Assembly (NCBI GenBank): GCA_017307165.1
Contig: JAFKGK010000009.1
Coordinates: 62,001 to 126,000 of the forward strand
Length of the DNA: 64,000 nt
Origin: Candidatus Melainabacteria bacterium
Lineage (GTDB): Bacteria; Cyanobacteriota; Vampirovibrionia; Obscuribacterales; Obscuribacteraceae
Direction: 5' to 3'
The notes below the pieces were generated by a model that was not told the origin of the DNA, made no database searches, and worked only from the letters and a program-made list of their open reading frames with translations. Positions 34,020 through 43,568 of this stretch are shown here, one piece after another (within the stretch, counting starts at the first letter, position 1; the number at the start of each line of letters is the position of its first letter). Made by a program: the position numbers and the translations under genes.

Positions 34020-34895
34020 ATGGCATCCAGCTACGAAAAATACAATCTCACCCATAAAAACTACGACAGGACGCGTCTTGCCGTGGGTCATGCCGATACG
34101 GTCGCCCGTCTGCACGCACACCGCGGTCATCTCGCCGATCTCCCCGACCTCAAGATCATCGATCTCGGTTGTGGTACGGGTCTGCAATTGGCAGCGATGA
34201 TGGCAGCCGGCATGGGCACGAGTGCGCGCGGAGAGCTCTGCGGTCTCGACTCCAGCGAGACTGGGCTCGAGGAGACGCGCAAAAAACTCTCCTGCTACAA
34301 GTCCAAAAATCAGCCCAGGCTGATCAATGGGGATATGCGGCAGGTCGATGGCGCCACCGGGCGCTTTGATCTGGTGTTTTCGTCCTTTGCCATGCACCAT
34401 CTGCCGAGACAGGCCCCAGGTCAGCTCCTCGATGAGACGCGGCTGGTGCTTGGCGAGGCAGAGCGGCTCCTGGCGCGCGATGGTCTCCTGGCGATCGTCA
34501 CCTGTACTCCCGAGCAGATGAGCGCCGATCTCGGCAGCATGTGGTATTACAGATATTTTCCGCGTGCGGCGCATTTGCTTGCGCAGCGCTTTATCGGCAT
34601 CTCCGACTGGCAGCAGTTGCTTGCCGAATGCGGTTTTGCGACAGTCGAGATCTCGCCTGTCGCGGATGTGTATTACACCGCGGCCGGCATAGATCTCACG
34701 GGACCGTTTACCGAGGAGTTTCAGGCTGGCGACTCGATATTTGCTCTAGCAAAGTCGATCCCAGGCGAACTTGATGAGGGTCTGGCGGCCTTGTCGACTG
34801 ATATCGCCAGTGGTGCAGCTGCACTGTATCTAAACGAAGTCATGCAGCGCAACGAGACTCACAAACAGGCGATCCTCATCACTGCATCGCGTTAA
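34020..34895 (+). CDS. Class I SAM-dependent methyltransferase
   Basis: A 291-residue cytosolic methyltransferase. Motif I is IIDLGCGTGLQLAAM at about residue 46, motif II contains GLDSS at about 75, and motif IV reads FDLVFSSFAMHHLP at about 118, with a post-motif strand LARDGLLAIVT. These place it in the Rossmann-fold Methyltransf_11/25 group. The acceptor substrate cannot be deduced; a C-terminal domain of about 110 residues (from YYRYFPRAA) presumably provides specificity. GAGGAG lies seven bases before the ATG. The gene converges on a phosphoesterase gene across a hairpin. Confidence 0.85.
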   Translation: MASSYEKYNLTHKNYDRTRLAVGHADTVARLHAHRGHLADLPDLKIIDLGCGTGLQLAAMMAAGMGTSARGELCGLDSSETGLEETRKKLSCYKSKNQPRLINGDMRQVDGATGRFDLVFSSFAMHHLPRQAPGQLLDETRLVLGEAERLLARDGLLAIVTCTPEQMSADLGSMWYYRYFPRAAHLLAQRFIGISDWQQLLAECGFATVEISPVADVYYTAAGIDLTGPFTEEFQAGDSIFALAKSIPGELDEGLAALSTDIASGAAALYLNEVMQRNETHKQAILITASR

Positions 34896-34911
34896 AGCAT
34901 TGCCAAATGGT

Positions 34912-34943
34912 AGCGGGGTCGAGAAATATTTCTCGGCCTCGCT
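34912..34943. terminator. Bidirectional hairpin between convergent genes
   Basis: The core GAGAAATATTTCTC (34921-34934) is a perfect 14-base palindrome, extended on both sides by largely complementary GC-rich flanks (AGCG..CGCT). It sits 16 bases after the methyltransferase stop and about 80 bases past the end of the opposing gene. Confidence 0.55.
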
Positions 34944-35022
34944 GCGATTTGCAGCTCCAACAGGCCTTGATTTTAAAAACCCATTCCGGAATAGACCGGT
35001 CTACTCCGGAAACGCTTTTTTC

Positions 35023-35832
35023 TCAATTTATTTCCTTCAACCTCAGGACCAGATTGAAAGGGTCATTGCCAGCCACATCCAGTCTCAATGCATTTCCCTC
35101 TACAGTGCAAAGCCCATATGCGCGACTGGCCACCTCTGGCTCTGCGACGCGCTCCACGAGACTCTGGATGGTGATGTAGTGGATGCCATTGATCTGACTG
35201 TGCGCGTTTTGATGCACGTGACCGTTAAAGACTGCCTGCACCTTGCCGGATCGCTCGAGGATGTCGCGGATGATGTGCCGCTCTTGGACAAAGCAGTAGT
35301 CTGGATATTTTTCGAACCAGGGATTGCCGATGAGACTCTGCTCGTCGAGAGGATGGTGCAGAAATACCATGGTCGGTTTGTGGGTAGCCGAGAGGTCCTG
35401 TTGGAGCCAATCTCGCTGCGTTTGTTCGATCTGGATATCTGTATGATCTATAGACGATGAAAAAAGCACCACGCAATGCAGGTCGCCCAGGTCACGACTA
35501 AAATAAAGGCTGGGTGTACGATTGAGCTCTCTGAGCTGTTCCTGCGAAAGTCGCACTTGATCGTGATTACCGATGACACTGAGGGTAGGCCTCGACATGC
35601 GGTCAAAGAGCGAGATGCCCTGGGTAAAATTGTCGCGATCGACGATGGTATCGTCGGAGTCTTCGATAAGATCGCCGAGCTGTACCTGAAAGTCAGGCGC
35701 AAAGCCTTTATCGATCTCATCGGCCAGCTCGTGCAGATAGGCGGTGGAGTGGCGAGAGAGTTTGCGGACTGTGCCTTCGTAGGGTTTTTCGTGGCCAATG
35801 TGAGGGTCGGCGATCAAGGCAAAGGTGGTCAT
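35023..35832 (-). CDS. Calcineurin-like metallophosphoesterase
   Basis: The 269-residue protein shows the complete set of metallophosphoesterase motifs: DPHIG (Asp9, His11), GDLIED (about 53), GNHD (about 93), HHP (about 160) and NGHVHQ (about 205). These bind two metal ions for phosphodiester or phosphomonoester hydrolysis. The layout resembles CpdA-type cyclic-nucleotide phosphodiesterases, but substrate specificity is not assignable. No signal peptide, so cytosolic. It is divergent from the alpha/beta hydrolase gene at 35922 with an 89-base gap. Confidence 0.87.
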   Translation of the reverse strand: MTTFALIADPHIGHEKPYEGTVRKLSRHSTAYLHELADEIDKGFAPDFQVQLGDLIEDSDDTIVDRDNFTQGISLFDRMSRPTLSVIGNHDQVRLSQEQLRELNRTPSLYFSRDLGDLHCVVLFSSSIDHTDIQIEQTQRDWLQQDLSATHKPTMVFLHHPLDEQSLIGNPWFEKYPDYCFVQERHIIRDILERSGKVQAVFNGHVHQNAHSQINGIHYITIQSLVERVAEPEVASRAYGLCTVEGNALRLDVAGNDPFNLVLRLKEIN

Positions 35833-35921
35833 GTTGTGACATTAGCATAGTTTGAACCAACAGTTGGCCAAGTGTTGGTCGCCATCCATGCGCAGCGATC
35901 CGCCTTTGATAGCTTGGATCT

Positions 35922-36782
35922 ATGCACAAATACTCTTTTGCGATCAAACTGCTTGCACGGTTAACGGTAGTGCTCGCCTGCCTCCTTTATTACATCTGCT
36001 CGCCCATTGGCGGCAGGCCATTTTATGAGTTTTTTCTCCACGGTCCGCGCCAATCGAGCGAAAAATGCTACCAGGACTTTGTCAGGGACTGCCAAGCCGA
36101 TGAGGCGCGCCCGGTCAGATTTGCCAGCAAAAATGGCAATATCCTCGACGGCTATCTCTTTATCAATAAAAAGGCCACAAAAACTGTCCTATTTCACCAT
36201 GGCAACGGTTTTAACATCACCTGCCTGCAAGGATACGTGACCATATTTTTGCGCGAGGGATACTCGGTCCTGACCTACGATTATCAAGGTTATGGCAAAA
36301 GCCAGGGCACAGCAAAAGTACAAAATATGATCGAAGACAGCGACGCTGCCACCGATTATCTCGAGCAAACTCTGCACATCAAGCCCACCGATATCATCCA
36401 ATGCGGTGGATCATTTGGCACGGGTCTCGCAGCCAGGCAGGCCGGACGCCATCCTTGCGCCGCTCTCATCCTGATGTCCCCATATAGATCACTCTATAGC
36501 GTAGGCCGCAAGCGCTTTCCTATTCTGCATCTCTACCCCGACTCGATGATGACCATGCCAAATATCGACACGCTGGCCGCTGCTAAACGTGTCACCGCGC
36601 CGATCTGGATGATCCATGGCGATACAGACTTTCTCATACCAATCAGCGAAGCAGACGAACTCGCCGCCGGTCTGGTCGACAAAAACCTGGTTTACTTGCG
36701 CCTCAAAGGCCACGGTCACAACGATTATTTTTTCTCTGAGGTGCTCGAGAGCCTGCATTCCTTTTTGGCTTGCAAGACCTAG
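35922..36782 (+). CDS. Membrane-anchored alpha/beta hydrolase
   Basis: A 286-residue protein with an N-terminal hydrophobic helix (about residues 8-28) and an alpha/beta hydrolase domain. The oxyanion region reads HHGNGFN (about 91), the nucleophile elbow GGSFGTG places Ser at about 166, the acid is in HGDTD (about 230) and the catalytic His in GHGHND (about 265). It belongs to the BEM46/FrsA-like group of uncharacterised hydrolases, probably facing outside or membrane-tethered. It converges on adhP four bases away. Confidence 0.83.
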   Translation: MHKYSFAIKLLARLTVVLACLLYYICSPIGGRPFYEFFLHGPRQSSEKCYQDFVRDCQADEARPVRFASKNGNILDGYLFINKKATKTVLFHHGNGFNITCLQGYVTIFLREGYSVLTYDYQGYGKSQGTAKVQNMIEDSDAATDYLEQTLHIKPTDIIQCGGSFGTGLAARQAGRHPCAALILMSPYRSLYSVGRKRFPILHLYPDSMMTMPNIDTLAAAKRVTAPIWMIHGDTDFLIPISEADELAAGLVDKNLVYLRLKGHGHNDYFFSEVLESLHSFLACKT

Positions 36783-36786
36783 GCCC

Positions 36787-37809
36787 TTAAAACTCGATCA
36801 CCACACGGCCATCGATGGCGCCGCGTTTCATTCGCTCAAACACTTCATTGATATTCTCCAGCTTTTCGCGCGCTACTGTAGGCTTGACCTTGCCTGCGGC
36901 AGCAAACTGCAGTGCTTGTTGCAGATCTATACGCGTGCCCACGATCGAGCCTCTGACAGTGATTGCGTTTAGCACCATGTCAAAGATAGGCACGGGAAAC
37001 TCGCCTGGAGGCAGACCATTGAGCACCACCGTGCCACCACGCCGCACCATTTTTTGCGCCTGCTCGAAGGCCTTGGGTGAAACAGCCGTAACCAGCGCTG
37101 CATGCGCACCGCCTATATCGCTTTTGATTTTTTGCACCGGATCCTCTGATCTTGCATTGACGGCCAAATCAGCACCTAATTTACGAGCGAGAGCCGATTT
37201 TGCATCATCGACGTCCACAGCAGCCACGTTATACCCCATGGCCTTGGCATATTGCACCGCCATGTGCCCAAGACCGCCGATGCCTGATATCACAACCCAA
37301 TCGCCAGGTCTTGCGTCCGTCACCTTGAGCCCCTTATAGACAGTCACTCCAGCACAAAGCACGGGAGCGACATCGACAAAATCGAGACCATCAGGGATAT
37401 GCCCTACGTAATCCGGGTCCGCAAGACAATACTCCGCAAAACTGCCATTGACCGAATACCCTGTATTTAGCTGCTTTTGGCAAAGAGTCTCCCAGGCTGA
37501 AAGGCAGTGATCGCAATGCCCGCAACTAGTATGCAGCCACGGCACCCCTACTCGATCTCCCAATTTGACACTCCTCACTCCGGCTCCAAGAGCGGAGACC
37601 ACGCCCACACCCTCATGACCGGGGATAAAAGGCGGACGGGGCTTGACCGGCCAATCTCCTTCGGCTGCGTGCAGATCTGTATGGCAAACCCCTGTGGCGG
37701 CCAATTTGATTTGTATCTGACCAGGACCAGGCTCGGGTATAGGCACATCCTCTATTGAAAGAGCCTGGCCAAACTCGCGCACGACTGCTGCTTTCATCAT
37801 CGCTACCAT
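36787..37809 (-). CDS. adhP: Zinc-dependent alcohol dehydrogenase
   Basis: A 340-residue MDR-family dehydrogenase closest in pattern to AdhP. Catalytic zinc ligands are in GVCHTDLH (Cys), PGHEGVG (His-Glu) and the later Cys of PVLCAG; the structural zinc site has four Cys in CGHCDHC plus a Cys seven residues on. The NAD-binding Rossmann motif is GIGGLGHMA. It oxidises primary alcohols or reduces aldehydes with NAD. The start at 37809 has GAGG about nine bases upstream; an ATG at 37797 (MKAAVV), the usual family start, is an alternative. Transcribed alone. Confidence 0.88.
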   Translation of the reverse strand: MVAMMKAAVVREFGQALSIEDVPIPEPGPGQIQIKLAATGVCHTDLHAAEGDWPVKPRPPFIPGHEGVGVVSALGAGVRSVKLGDRVGVPWLHTSCGHCDHCLSAWETLCQKQLNTGYSVNGSFAEYCLADPDYVGHIPDGLDFVDVAPVLCAGVTVYKGLKVTDARPGDWVVISGIGGLGHMAVQYAKAMGYNVAAVDVDDAKSALARKLGADLAVNARSEDPVQKIKSDIGGAHAALVTAVSPKAFEQAQKMVRRGGTVVLNGLPPGEFPVPIFDMVLNAITVRGSIVGTRIDLQQALQFAAAGKVKPTVAREKLENINEVFERMKRGAIDGRVVIEF

Positions 37810-37904
37810 ATCCACAGCCCTCAATATCGCTCTGCTCAATTTCCAATCTATCATGCCGAACAGGTCTAACTACTCTAGATAATAGAATAAGCAAAAAAGA
37901 AAGA

Positions 37905-37932
37905 GGCACCAGAGTTTAGACTCTCTGGTGCC
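37905..37932 (-). terminator. Terminator of the M16 peptidase gene
   Basis: Perfect 10-base arms GGCACCAGAG (37905-37914) and CTCTGGTGCC (37923-37932). On the minus strand a T-rich run (CTTTCTTTTTTGC) follows. It lies 38 bases past the stop at 37970. Confidence 0.82.
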
Positions 37933-37969
37933 CCAATCTTAAGTAGCCGCGATTAGCGCAGCGTGATGC

Positions 37970-40633
37970 TTACTTGGCCTTGACCAGGCTGCCGCAAGCA
38001 ACCACGACAGCATTGTCGAGGCTGAAATACTTGGCGATCATCGCATCGGCATCGGCCTTGGTCACCGCCTTGACGCGCTCGGCGTAAGTGTCGATGTCCG
38101 AGAGGTCCATGCCCATGAAGCCATAGTTGCCGATGACCTGGGCCAGACCGGCCGAGGTACGCAGCTGCAGAACAAATTCGCCGACCATGCCGGAGGCCTC
38201 GTTCTTGAGCTCGCGCTCGGTGATGCCCGATTCGCGGTAAGCCGCCACGGTATCGCCGATCACCTTGAGAGCTTCCTCGACCTTGACGGCCGGGGTGCTC
38301 AGACCGATCCGCCACGTGCCGGCGCCAAAGCGCAGCTCGCGGAAGCTCGAGGTGATACCGTAGGTGAGACCACGCTTTTCGCGCACCTCGTTGCCGAGGC
38401 GCGTGCCGAGCGTGCTGCCGCCGAGAGCCTTGTTGGCCACCTGCGCAGCATAAAACTCGGGCGTGCCCGTCTTGATGTCGACCGGGATGCCGAGCATGAC
38501 CATGACCGTCGCGCGGCCAGGCATGTCGATATCGATCCGCTTGCCACCAGCGATGGCGCTCACGGCTTCGGCACCGATCGCCTTGGCGGCCGGTCCGGTC
38601 CAGTCGCCAAACGCAGCTTCGGCCACCGCGAAAGCGGCAGCTTCGTCCACGTCGCCGACGATCGTCAGCACCGCACCATCGGGGGTGTAGTGCGCGGCAT
38701 GGAAGGCCTTGAGATCGTCGACAGTGACGGACTTGAGCGAGTCCTTCATGTCGGCGTAGCTGACCGTGCCATAGGGGTGCGAGGACGGGTAGAGCGCCTG
38801 CGTCAGAGCCTGGCGGGCGACCGCATCGTTCTTGTTGGAGTTGCGCTCGCACATCGAGGTGTAGCCGACGATCTTGGTGGCAAAGTGCTCGGCCGGGAAG
38901 GCCGGGTTGCGCAGCACATCGCTGTAGATCGCGACCAGCTCTGCGAAGTCGGCCACGACCACCTCGTCGCGCGTGCCCACCTCGAAGGTATCGGCGCTGA
39001 AGGTGATGCCGCCGACGCCCATGTTTTCGCCGACCTGCTGGATGGCGTCCTTGTCCATCTTGGTCGAGCCATCGCCGAGCAGCGAAGCCACCAGCGAAGG
39101 CACCAGAGGCTTGTCGGCAGGCGCGTAGGCGCTGCCGGCGCGCACCTTGATGTTGACCGCCACCGTGCCGGTACCGCGGTTGGGCAGATACTGGACGGTC
39201 AGGCCGTTGGCCAGCTTGCGGCTGATGATGCGGTCCGCGATGCCGGCGCGCTTGGGAGCGGCGGCAGGAGCGGGCGTCTCGTCCGCCTTGGGCTCGGCAG
39301 CGACCGCGGCCTTGGGGGCCTCGGCAGCAGCCGGTTCATCCGCGAGCGGATAGAACATGCCGACGGTGACATTGGTCTTGGCAAAGTACTTGGCGGCGAC
39401 GCGCTGGATGTCCTCGGCGGTCACCTTGTCGACGTTGTCGTTAAACTCGACAAACCAGCGCCAGTCGTGCGCCGCTTCGCCTTCCGCGAGCTCCGAGCAA
39501 AACTCGAAGGGATCGGTGCCCTTGAGCGTCGCCTGCTTGCGGATCGAGTTTTTGACGCGCGCCAGGTCGGCGGCCGAAACCGGCTCCTTGGCCAGGCGCT
39601 CGAGCTCGGCGACCAGGCCGAACTCGACAGAGCTCAGCTCCACGCCGGGAGCAGCGGTGCCCATGACGATGAACAGACCCGGATCACGCAGACGAGCATG
39701 CCAGCTGCCGGTGCCGACAGCGATCTGCTTTTCGACGAGAGCCTTGTTGAGACGACTGGAGGAGCCGCCGGTCAGGATCGCGTCGATCACCGCCAGGGTG
39801 TAGGTGTCGGGATGCGCAGCCTCCGGCACACGGTAGGCCATCCAGATGTGCTGCGCGTCGCCCTTGCGATGCAGTTCAAAGCGACGCTCGCCCTGCTGCT
39901 CCGGCTCGGTCGTGTAGACCGTCGGGATCGGCTTGGGCGAAGACGGGTAAACGCCGTAGTACTTTTCGATGAGCGCCAGGGCATTGGCGGGGTCAAAGTC
40001 GCCGGCGACAAAGACGGTGGCGTTGTTGGGCCAGTAAAAGTCGTCGTAGAACTGCTGCAGGCGAGCCAGCGGCACGCCTTCGACGTCCGAGCGCCAGCCG
40101 ATGGTCGGATGGTGGTACGGGTGCTCGCGGAAGGCGACCGCAAAGATCTCCTTCATCAGCACGCGGCTCGGATTGTCTTCGCCCTGCTCCATCTCCTGGC
40201 GGACGACGGTCATCTCCGAGTCGTGGTCTTCCTGGCGCAGCTGGAGGTTGCGCATGCGGTCGGCCTCGAGGCGGATGCAGGTCTCGAGGTGCTCGGAGGG
40301 AACGCACTCGAAATAGTTGGTGCGATCGAGCCAGGTCGTCGCGTTCATCAGGGCGCCGAGCGGACGCATGACCTCGTCGATGCCGGTGCCGTTCTGAGCG
40401 TTGTTCTCGGCCGTGCCCTTGAACATCATGTGCTCGAGAAAGTGGGTGGCACCGGTGAAGCCGACGGCTTCGTTGCGGGAGCCGACGCGGAAAAGCGCCA
40501 TGAACGTCACGACGGGAGCGCTGTGGTTCTCGGCGAGCAAGATCTTGAGGCCGTTGTCGAGCTTGTACTCGACAATGCCGTGGGCTTCCTGCACCTTCTC
40601 GATGCGGGAGCTGACAGTGGTGGTTGCACTCAT
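37970..40633 (-). CDS. Double-domain M16 (pitrilysin-type) metallopeptidase
   Basis: The 887-residue protein is a fusion of two M16 units. The N-terminal half has the inverted zinc motif HFLEH at about residue 64 with the downstream Glu region (VVRQEMEQGEDNPSR), plus GGSSSRLNKALVEK. The C-terminal half, after an Ala/Pro/Lys linker at about 425-460, lacks HxxEH but has the substrate-binding RGLTYG block (GNEVREKRGLTYG), so only the first half is catalytic, as in mitochondrial-processing-peptidase-like fusions. No signal peptide, so it probably degrades peptides in the cytosol. AGGAG lies eight bases before the ATG. Strong GC-ending codon bias. Confidence 0.92.
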   Translation of the reverse strand: MSATTTVSSRIEKVQEAHGIVEYKLDNGLKILLAENHSAPVVTFMALFRVGSRNEAVGFTGATHFLEHMMFKGTAENNAQNGTGIDEVMRPLGALMNATTWLDRTNYFECVPSEHLETCIRLEADRMRNLQLRQEDHDSEMTVVRQEMEQGEDNPSRVLMKEIFAVAFREHPYHHPTIGWRSDVEGVPLARLQQFYDDFYWPNNATVFVAGDFDPANALALIEKYYGVYPSSPKPIPTVYTTEPEQQGERRFELHRKGDAQHIWMAYRVPEAAHPDTYTLAVIDAILTGGSSSRLNKALVEKQIAVGTGSWHARLRDPGLFIVMGTAAPGVELSSVEFGLVAELERLAKEPVSAADLARVKNSIRKQATLKGTDPFEFCSELAEGEAAHDWRWFVEFNDNVDKVTAEDIQRVAAKYFAKTNVTVGMFYPLADEPAAAEAPKAAVAAEPKADETPAPAAAPKRAGIADRIISRKLANGLTVQYLPNRGTGTVAVNIKVRAGSAYAPADKPLVPSLVASLLGDGSTKMDKDAIQQVGENMGVGGITFSADTFEVGTRDEVVVADFAELVAIYSDVLRNPAFPAEHFATKIVGYTSMCERNSNKNDAVARQALTQALYPSSHPYGTVSYADMKDSLKSVTVDDLKAFHAAHYTPDGAVLTIVGDVDEAAAFAVAEAAFGDWTGPAAKAIGAEAVSAIAGGKRIDIDMPGRATVMVMLGIPVDIKTGTPEFYAAQVANKALGGSTLGTRLGNEVREKRGLTYGITSSFRELRFGAGTWRIGLSTPAVKVEEALKVIGDTVAAYRESGITERELKNEASGMVGEFVLQLRTSAGLAQVIGNYGFMGMDLSDIDTYAERVKAVTKADADAMIAKYFSLDNAVVVACGSLVKAK

Positions 40634-41260
40634 TTTGAAACTCCTAGTTTGGTTAAGGATACGATCCTCAAAACCCTCTGTCGGACTGGCCGATCTCTCC
40701 CGTAATCATAGCGGCTTAAGCAAAACCTCTCCATAGACGTACCGGACACCACGACAGACTATTAGTCCGAGGGGGAAAGGCAGAGAGATGCTTGGCGCTT
40801 TATCGCAGGTAGATACCGATGTCCGATTGAGAAGATAGAAAAGATAATTTGAAACTAGTCTTGCCAAGATAGCCTATACAAACTAAGAATCTCTTATATC
40901 CGCGCGCATGGAGACTTTGCGCCTTAAAGCCTGCTAATCAAGCAAATCACGAGCCGCGACACCTTGTGCCAGCTCGCGCTAGCGGACAAAAAAACGCTGA
41001 GACCTTCGTCTAATGGTAAGACATTATCAATAGCTCGCATCGCCTGCGCTAACTGCTTTTTGCTAGATGTCATACATATCATTAGCAGCCCGTTGCTTTG
41101 CACGCCGGCACGCACATAGGGTCGAGATATATCTCATTTTTGTCCACAACCCCAACAGCAAACCTAATCCCCCAAAACAAACCAACAGACCCAATTTTTC
41201 TCTCACACCATTACCGACAGGTAATGCGTTTTCTGCCACCTATAAATAAAGGGCATCCCT
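40634..41260. other. Intergenic region (627 bases)
   Basis: Divergent gap without a credible gene. GTCTAATGGTAAGAC at about 41008-41022 looks like a tRNA D arm, but the following sequence cannot form an anticodon or T arm, so no intact tRNA is present. The right end has an A/C-rich stretch leading to the transporter gene. Confidence 0.35.
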
Positions 41261-42031
41261 ATGTCTTATATCCTACTGGGTGTCACGGCACTCATCCTCG
41301 GCCTGCGCCACGGCACGGACATCGACCACATCGCGGCAATCCTCGATATGGCCGGCAGCTCCGCCACCGAAAAGACGCGCAAAAACAACCTCAGACGCAT
41401 CCTGGCCGATATGCGTTTTCCTCTGCTCTATGTCATCGGCCATGGCCTAATGGTCATTTTGCTCGGCGTCCTTGCTCTCTGCTTTGGCGCAGTCATCCCG
41501 CACTGGTTCGACCAGATCATGGAGCGCATCGTCGGCGTTACGCTGCTCTTGCTCTCCGCCTACCTGCTCTACTCGCTCTATCTCTTTGCCACCAAAGGTG
41601 AGGAGGTGAAATTGAAGAGTCGGTGGATGGTGTTGTTTGCGGCAATCGGCAATGTCTGGTCATGGCTGTCGCACAAGCTCTTTAAGCACGAGCATCGTAG
41701 CTCCCAAGTCGCCAACTGGGACGATAAGGGTGCTTTGATGATCGGCGCGATCCACGGCTTTGGAGCGGAGACCGGCACGCAAGTGCTGCTCTTTGCGAGC
41801 GTCGCAGGTGCCGGCAACATCGGCGAAGGGCTCTACATGCTCGGGACCTTTACCGTCGGCATGATGATCTCCACACTCGCTATTGGTTTTGCGATCTCGG
41901 CCGGTCTTGCCTCCTCGCGCTTTTTCAAGCCTGCGATGGTGGTCCTGGGCATCTTTGCTGCGATCTTTAGCCTCATCGTCGGTCTGTACTTTACCTTTGG
42001 TGCAGGCAATGCGCTCCCGAGCTTTTTTTGA
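41261..42031 (+). CDS. NiCoT/HoxN-like nickel-cobalt transporter
   Basis: Integral membrane protein of 256 residues with about seven hydrophobic helices. The first helix contains LRHGTDIDHIAAI (residues 15-27), a close match to the RHAxDADHI signature of nickel/cobalt permeases, in which the His and Asp bind the metal. A second family block appears as IHGFGAETGTQ (about 162). A cytosolic loop carries KHEHRSS. It is shorter than classical HoxN (about 330-350), so transport of another metal is possible. The stop codon lies within the first of two tandem terminators. Confidence 0.75.
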   Translation: MSYILLGVTALILGLRHGTDIDHIAAILDMAGSSATEKTRKNNLRRILADMRFPLLYVIGHGLMVILLGVLALCFGAVIPHWFDQIMERIVGVTLLLLSAYLLYSLYLFATKGEEVKLKSRWMVLFAAIGNVWSWLSHKLFKHEHRSSQVANWDDKGALMIGAIHGFGAETGTQVLLFASVAGAGNIGEGLYMLGTFTVGMMISTLAIGFAISAGLASSRFFKPAMVVLGIFAAIFSLIVGLYFTFGAGNALPSFF

Positions 42032-42044
42032 AAAGCCGGGAGCG
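42012..42044 (+). terminator. Terminator overlapping the transporter stop codon
   Basis: CGCTCCCG (42012-42019) pairs with CGGGAGCG (42037-42044), and GCTTTT with AAAAGC inside it, separated by one bulged A. The TGA stop (42029-42031) is in the loop, so the hairpin includes the last codons of the gene. Confidence 0.7.
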
Positions 42045-42075
42045 ACTTTGATATGTATAAACAGCTTAGAAAAAA

Positions 42076-42115
42076 GGCGGTGCAGCCCCTGTCGATTGGC
42101 AGACTGCACCGCCTG
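42076..42115 (+). terminator. Second tandem terminator
   Basis: Perfect 11-base arms AGGCGGTGCAG (42076-42086) and CTGCACCGCCT (42105-42115), followed within 20 bases by TTTTGCTTTTTT. It backs up the hairpin at 42012. Confidence 0.75.
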
Positions 42116-42263
42116 GATTCTAGGTTTTGCTTTTTTAAAAACGTATCCCTATTACTCTTTATCGTATAACCAAACTTTATTGTTTCGCCCGTGGTGCAGC
42201 CCTCTTGGCCTGGTATGGCATACTTTATGACTTGTACGAGCACATCCAGGAAGTTTTTTTGAT

Positions 42264-43568
42264 ATGGCAAGCGATACCCAGATCAGCTCCGCGCCCTTGA
42301 GTGGGATGCGAGATTTTACTCCTTACGAAGTCCAGCTTCGAGATTGGGCTACGCAAAAAATCACGCAGACCTACGAGAAGTACGGTTTTACCAAGATCGA
42401 GACTCCTTGCTTAGAAAATCTGGCTCTCCTCAAGCGAGGAGAAGGCGGCGAAAACCTCCAGCTGATCTTTGAAGTGGTAAAGCGCGGCGACAAACTAGAA
42501 AAAGTCTTGAGCCAGGCTCATGCGCAAAACGCCAAAGTAGATCGCAATCAGCTCACAGACATGGGCTTGCGCTTTGACCTCACCGTGCCTCTGGTACGCT
42601 TTTACTGCCAAAACCAGGGCACCCTGCCAACGCCATTCAAGGCCATACAAATCGGCTCGGTATGGCGCGCAGAGAGCGCTCAACAAGGACGTTTCAGACA
42701 GTTTACTCAGTGCGACATCGACATCTTTGGCGTCAAAAACGAGCTCGCCGAGATCGAGCTATTGGGCGCGACAGCAGAGGCTCTAACCAATCTGGCCTTT
42801 GATGGTTTTACCATCTATGTCAACGATCGTCGCCTGCTCGCTAATATCGCAGCGCACTGCGGTTTTGCGGAGGAGCGCTTTGACAATGTCTTTATCGCCC
42901 TGGACAAGCTCGACAAGATCGGCCTCGAAGGCGTCAAGACCGAGCTCGCTGGCGAAGGCCACCCTGAGTCGGCCATCGCCAACCTCATGTCGCTTTTGGT
43001 TTCGCTCTCCAACGAATCGGCCAACCAGCTAGACGTGATCGCCGAGCGCGTCTCACCAGCACCGGATGTGGTGCAGGGCATACGCAATATCATCGAGATC
43101 GTAGGCTCGCAGGCAAATGGCAAATACTCTGTCAAATACGAGCCTTCGCTCGTGCGCGGCATGGGCTATTACACCGGACCGATCTTTGAGATCAAGTATC
43201 CTGGTTACAATTATTCGGTCGCAGGCGGCGGACGCTACGACAAGATGGTCGGCAAGATGTCCGGCAGAGACGTACCGGCATGTGGTTTTTCGATTGGTTT
43301 CGAGCGCATCATCGGCATCCTGCAAGACAAAAATATCCAGCCCGAGACTCAGTATCAAAAGCTGGCATTTATCTATGATGCAGATCGTGATGATATAGCA
43401 AAGGTGGCTCAAGCTGCAGCTACACTACGCGAGCGCGGCTTTGCGGTAGTCAGTCAGGCCCGCAAGAAAGACATGAAGAAACAGATCGATCAATTGAGCA
43501 ATCAAAAGATCACAGCGCTCTGCATCTTTAAGGGCGATGTCCAAAACCTGGAGATCAAGCCGCTCTAG
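42264..43568 (+). CDS. hisS: Histidyl-tRNA synthetase
   Basis: The 434-residue class II synthetase charges tRNA-His. Visible landmarks: PLSGMRDFTPYE at the start of motif 1, motif 2 as IGSVWRAESAQQGRFRQFTQ (about residue 131), the histidine-specific GMGYYTGPIFEI (about 291) and GGGRYDKMVG, and motif 3 as GFSIGFERI (about 346). A short anticodon-binding domain with QARKKDMKKQI ends the protein, the expected arrangement. AGGAAG precedes the ATG at 42264. Its stop overlaps the stop of the opposing gene. Confidence 0.95.
   Translation: MASDTQISSAPLSGMRDFTPYEVQLRDWATQKITQTYEKYGFTKIETPCLENLALLKRGEGGENLQLIFEVVKRGDKLEKVLSQAHAQNAKVDRNQLTDMGLRFDLTVPLVRFYCQNQGTLPTPFKAIQIGSVWRAESAQQGRFRQFTQCDIDIFGVKNELAEIELLGATAEALTNLAFDGFTIYVNDRRLLANIAAHCGFAEERFDNVFIALDKLDKIGLEGVKTELAGEGHPESAIANLMSLLVSLSNESANQLDVIAERVSPAPDVVQGIRNIIEIVGSQANGKYSVKYEPSLVRGMGYYTGPIFEIKYPGYNYSVAGGGRYDKMVGKMSGRDVPACGFSIGFERIIGILQDKNIQPETQYQKLAFIYDADRDDIAKVAQAAATLRERGFAVVSQARKKDMKKQIDQLSNQKITALCIFKGDVQNLEIKPL

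Noticed and set aside
38690-40705. 671-codon open frame on the plus strand opposite the M16 peptidase
   Set aside because: It mirrors the GC-ending codon bias of the M16 gene; its composition (Val, Gly, Asp, Leu, Arg) is typical of antisense shadow.
41001-41025. tRNA D-arm-like sequence
   Set aside because: The following bases form no anticodon arm, T arm or acceptor partner, so at most a relic or chance.
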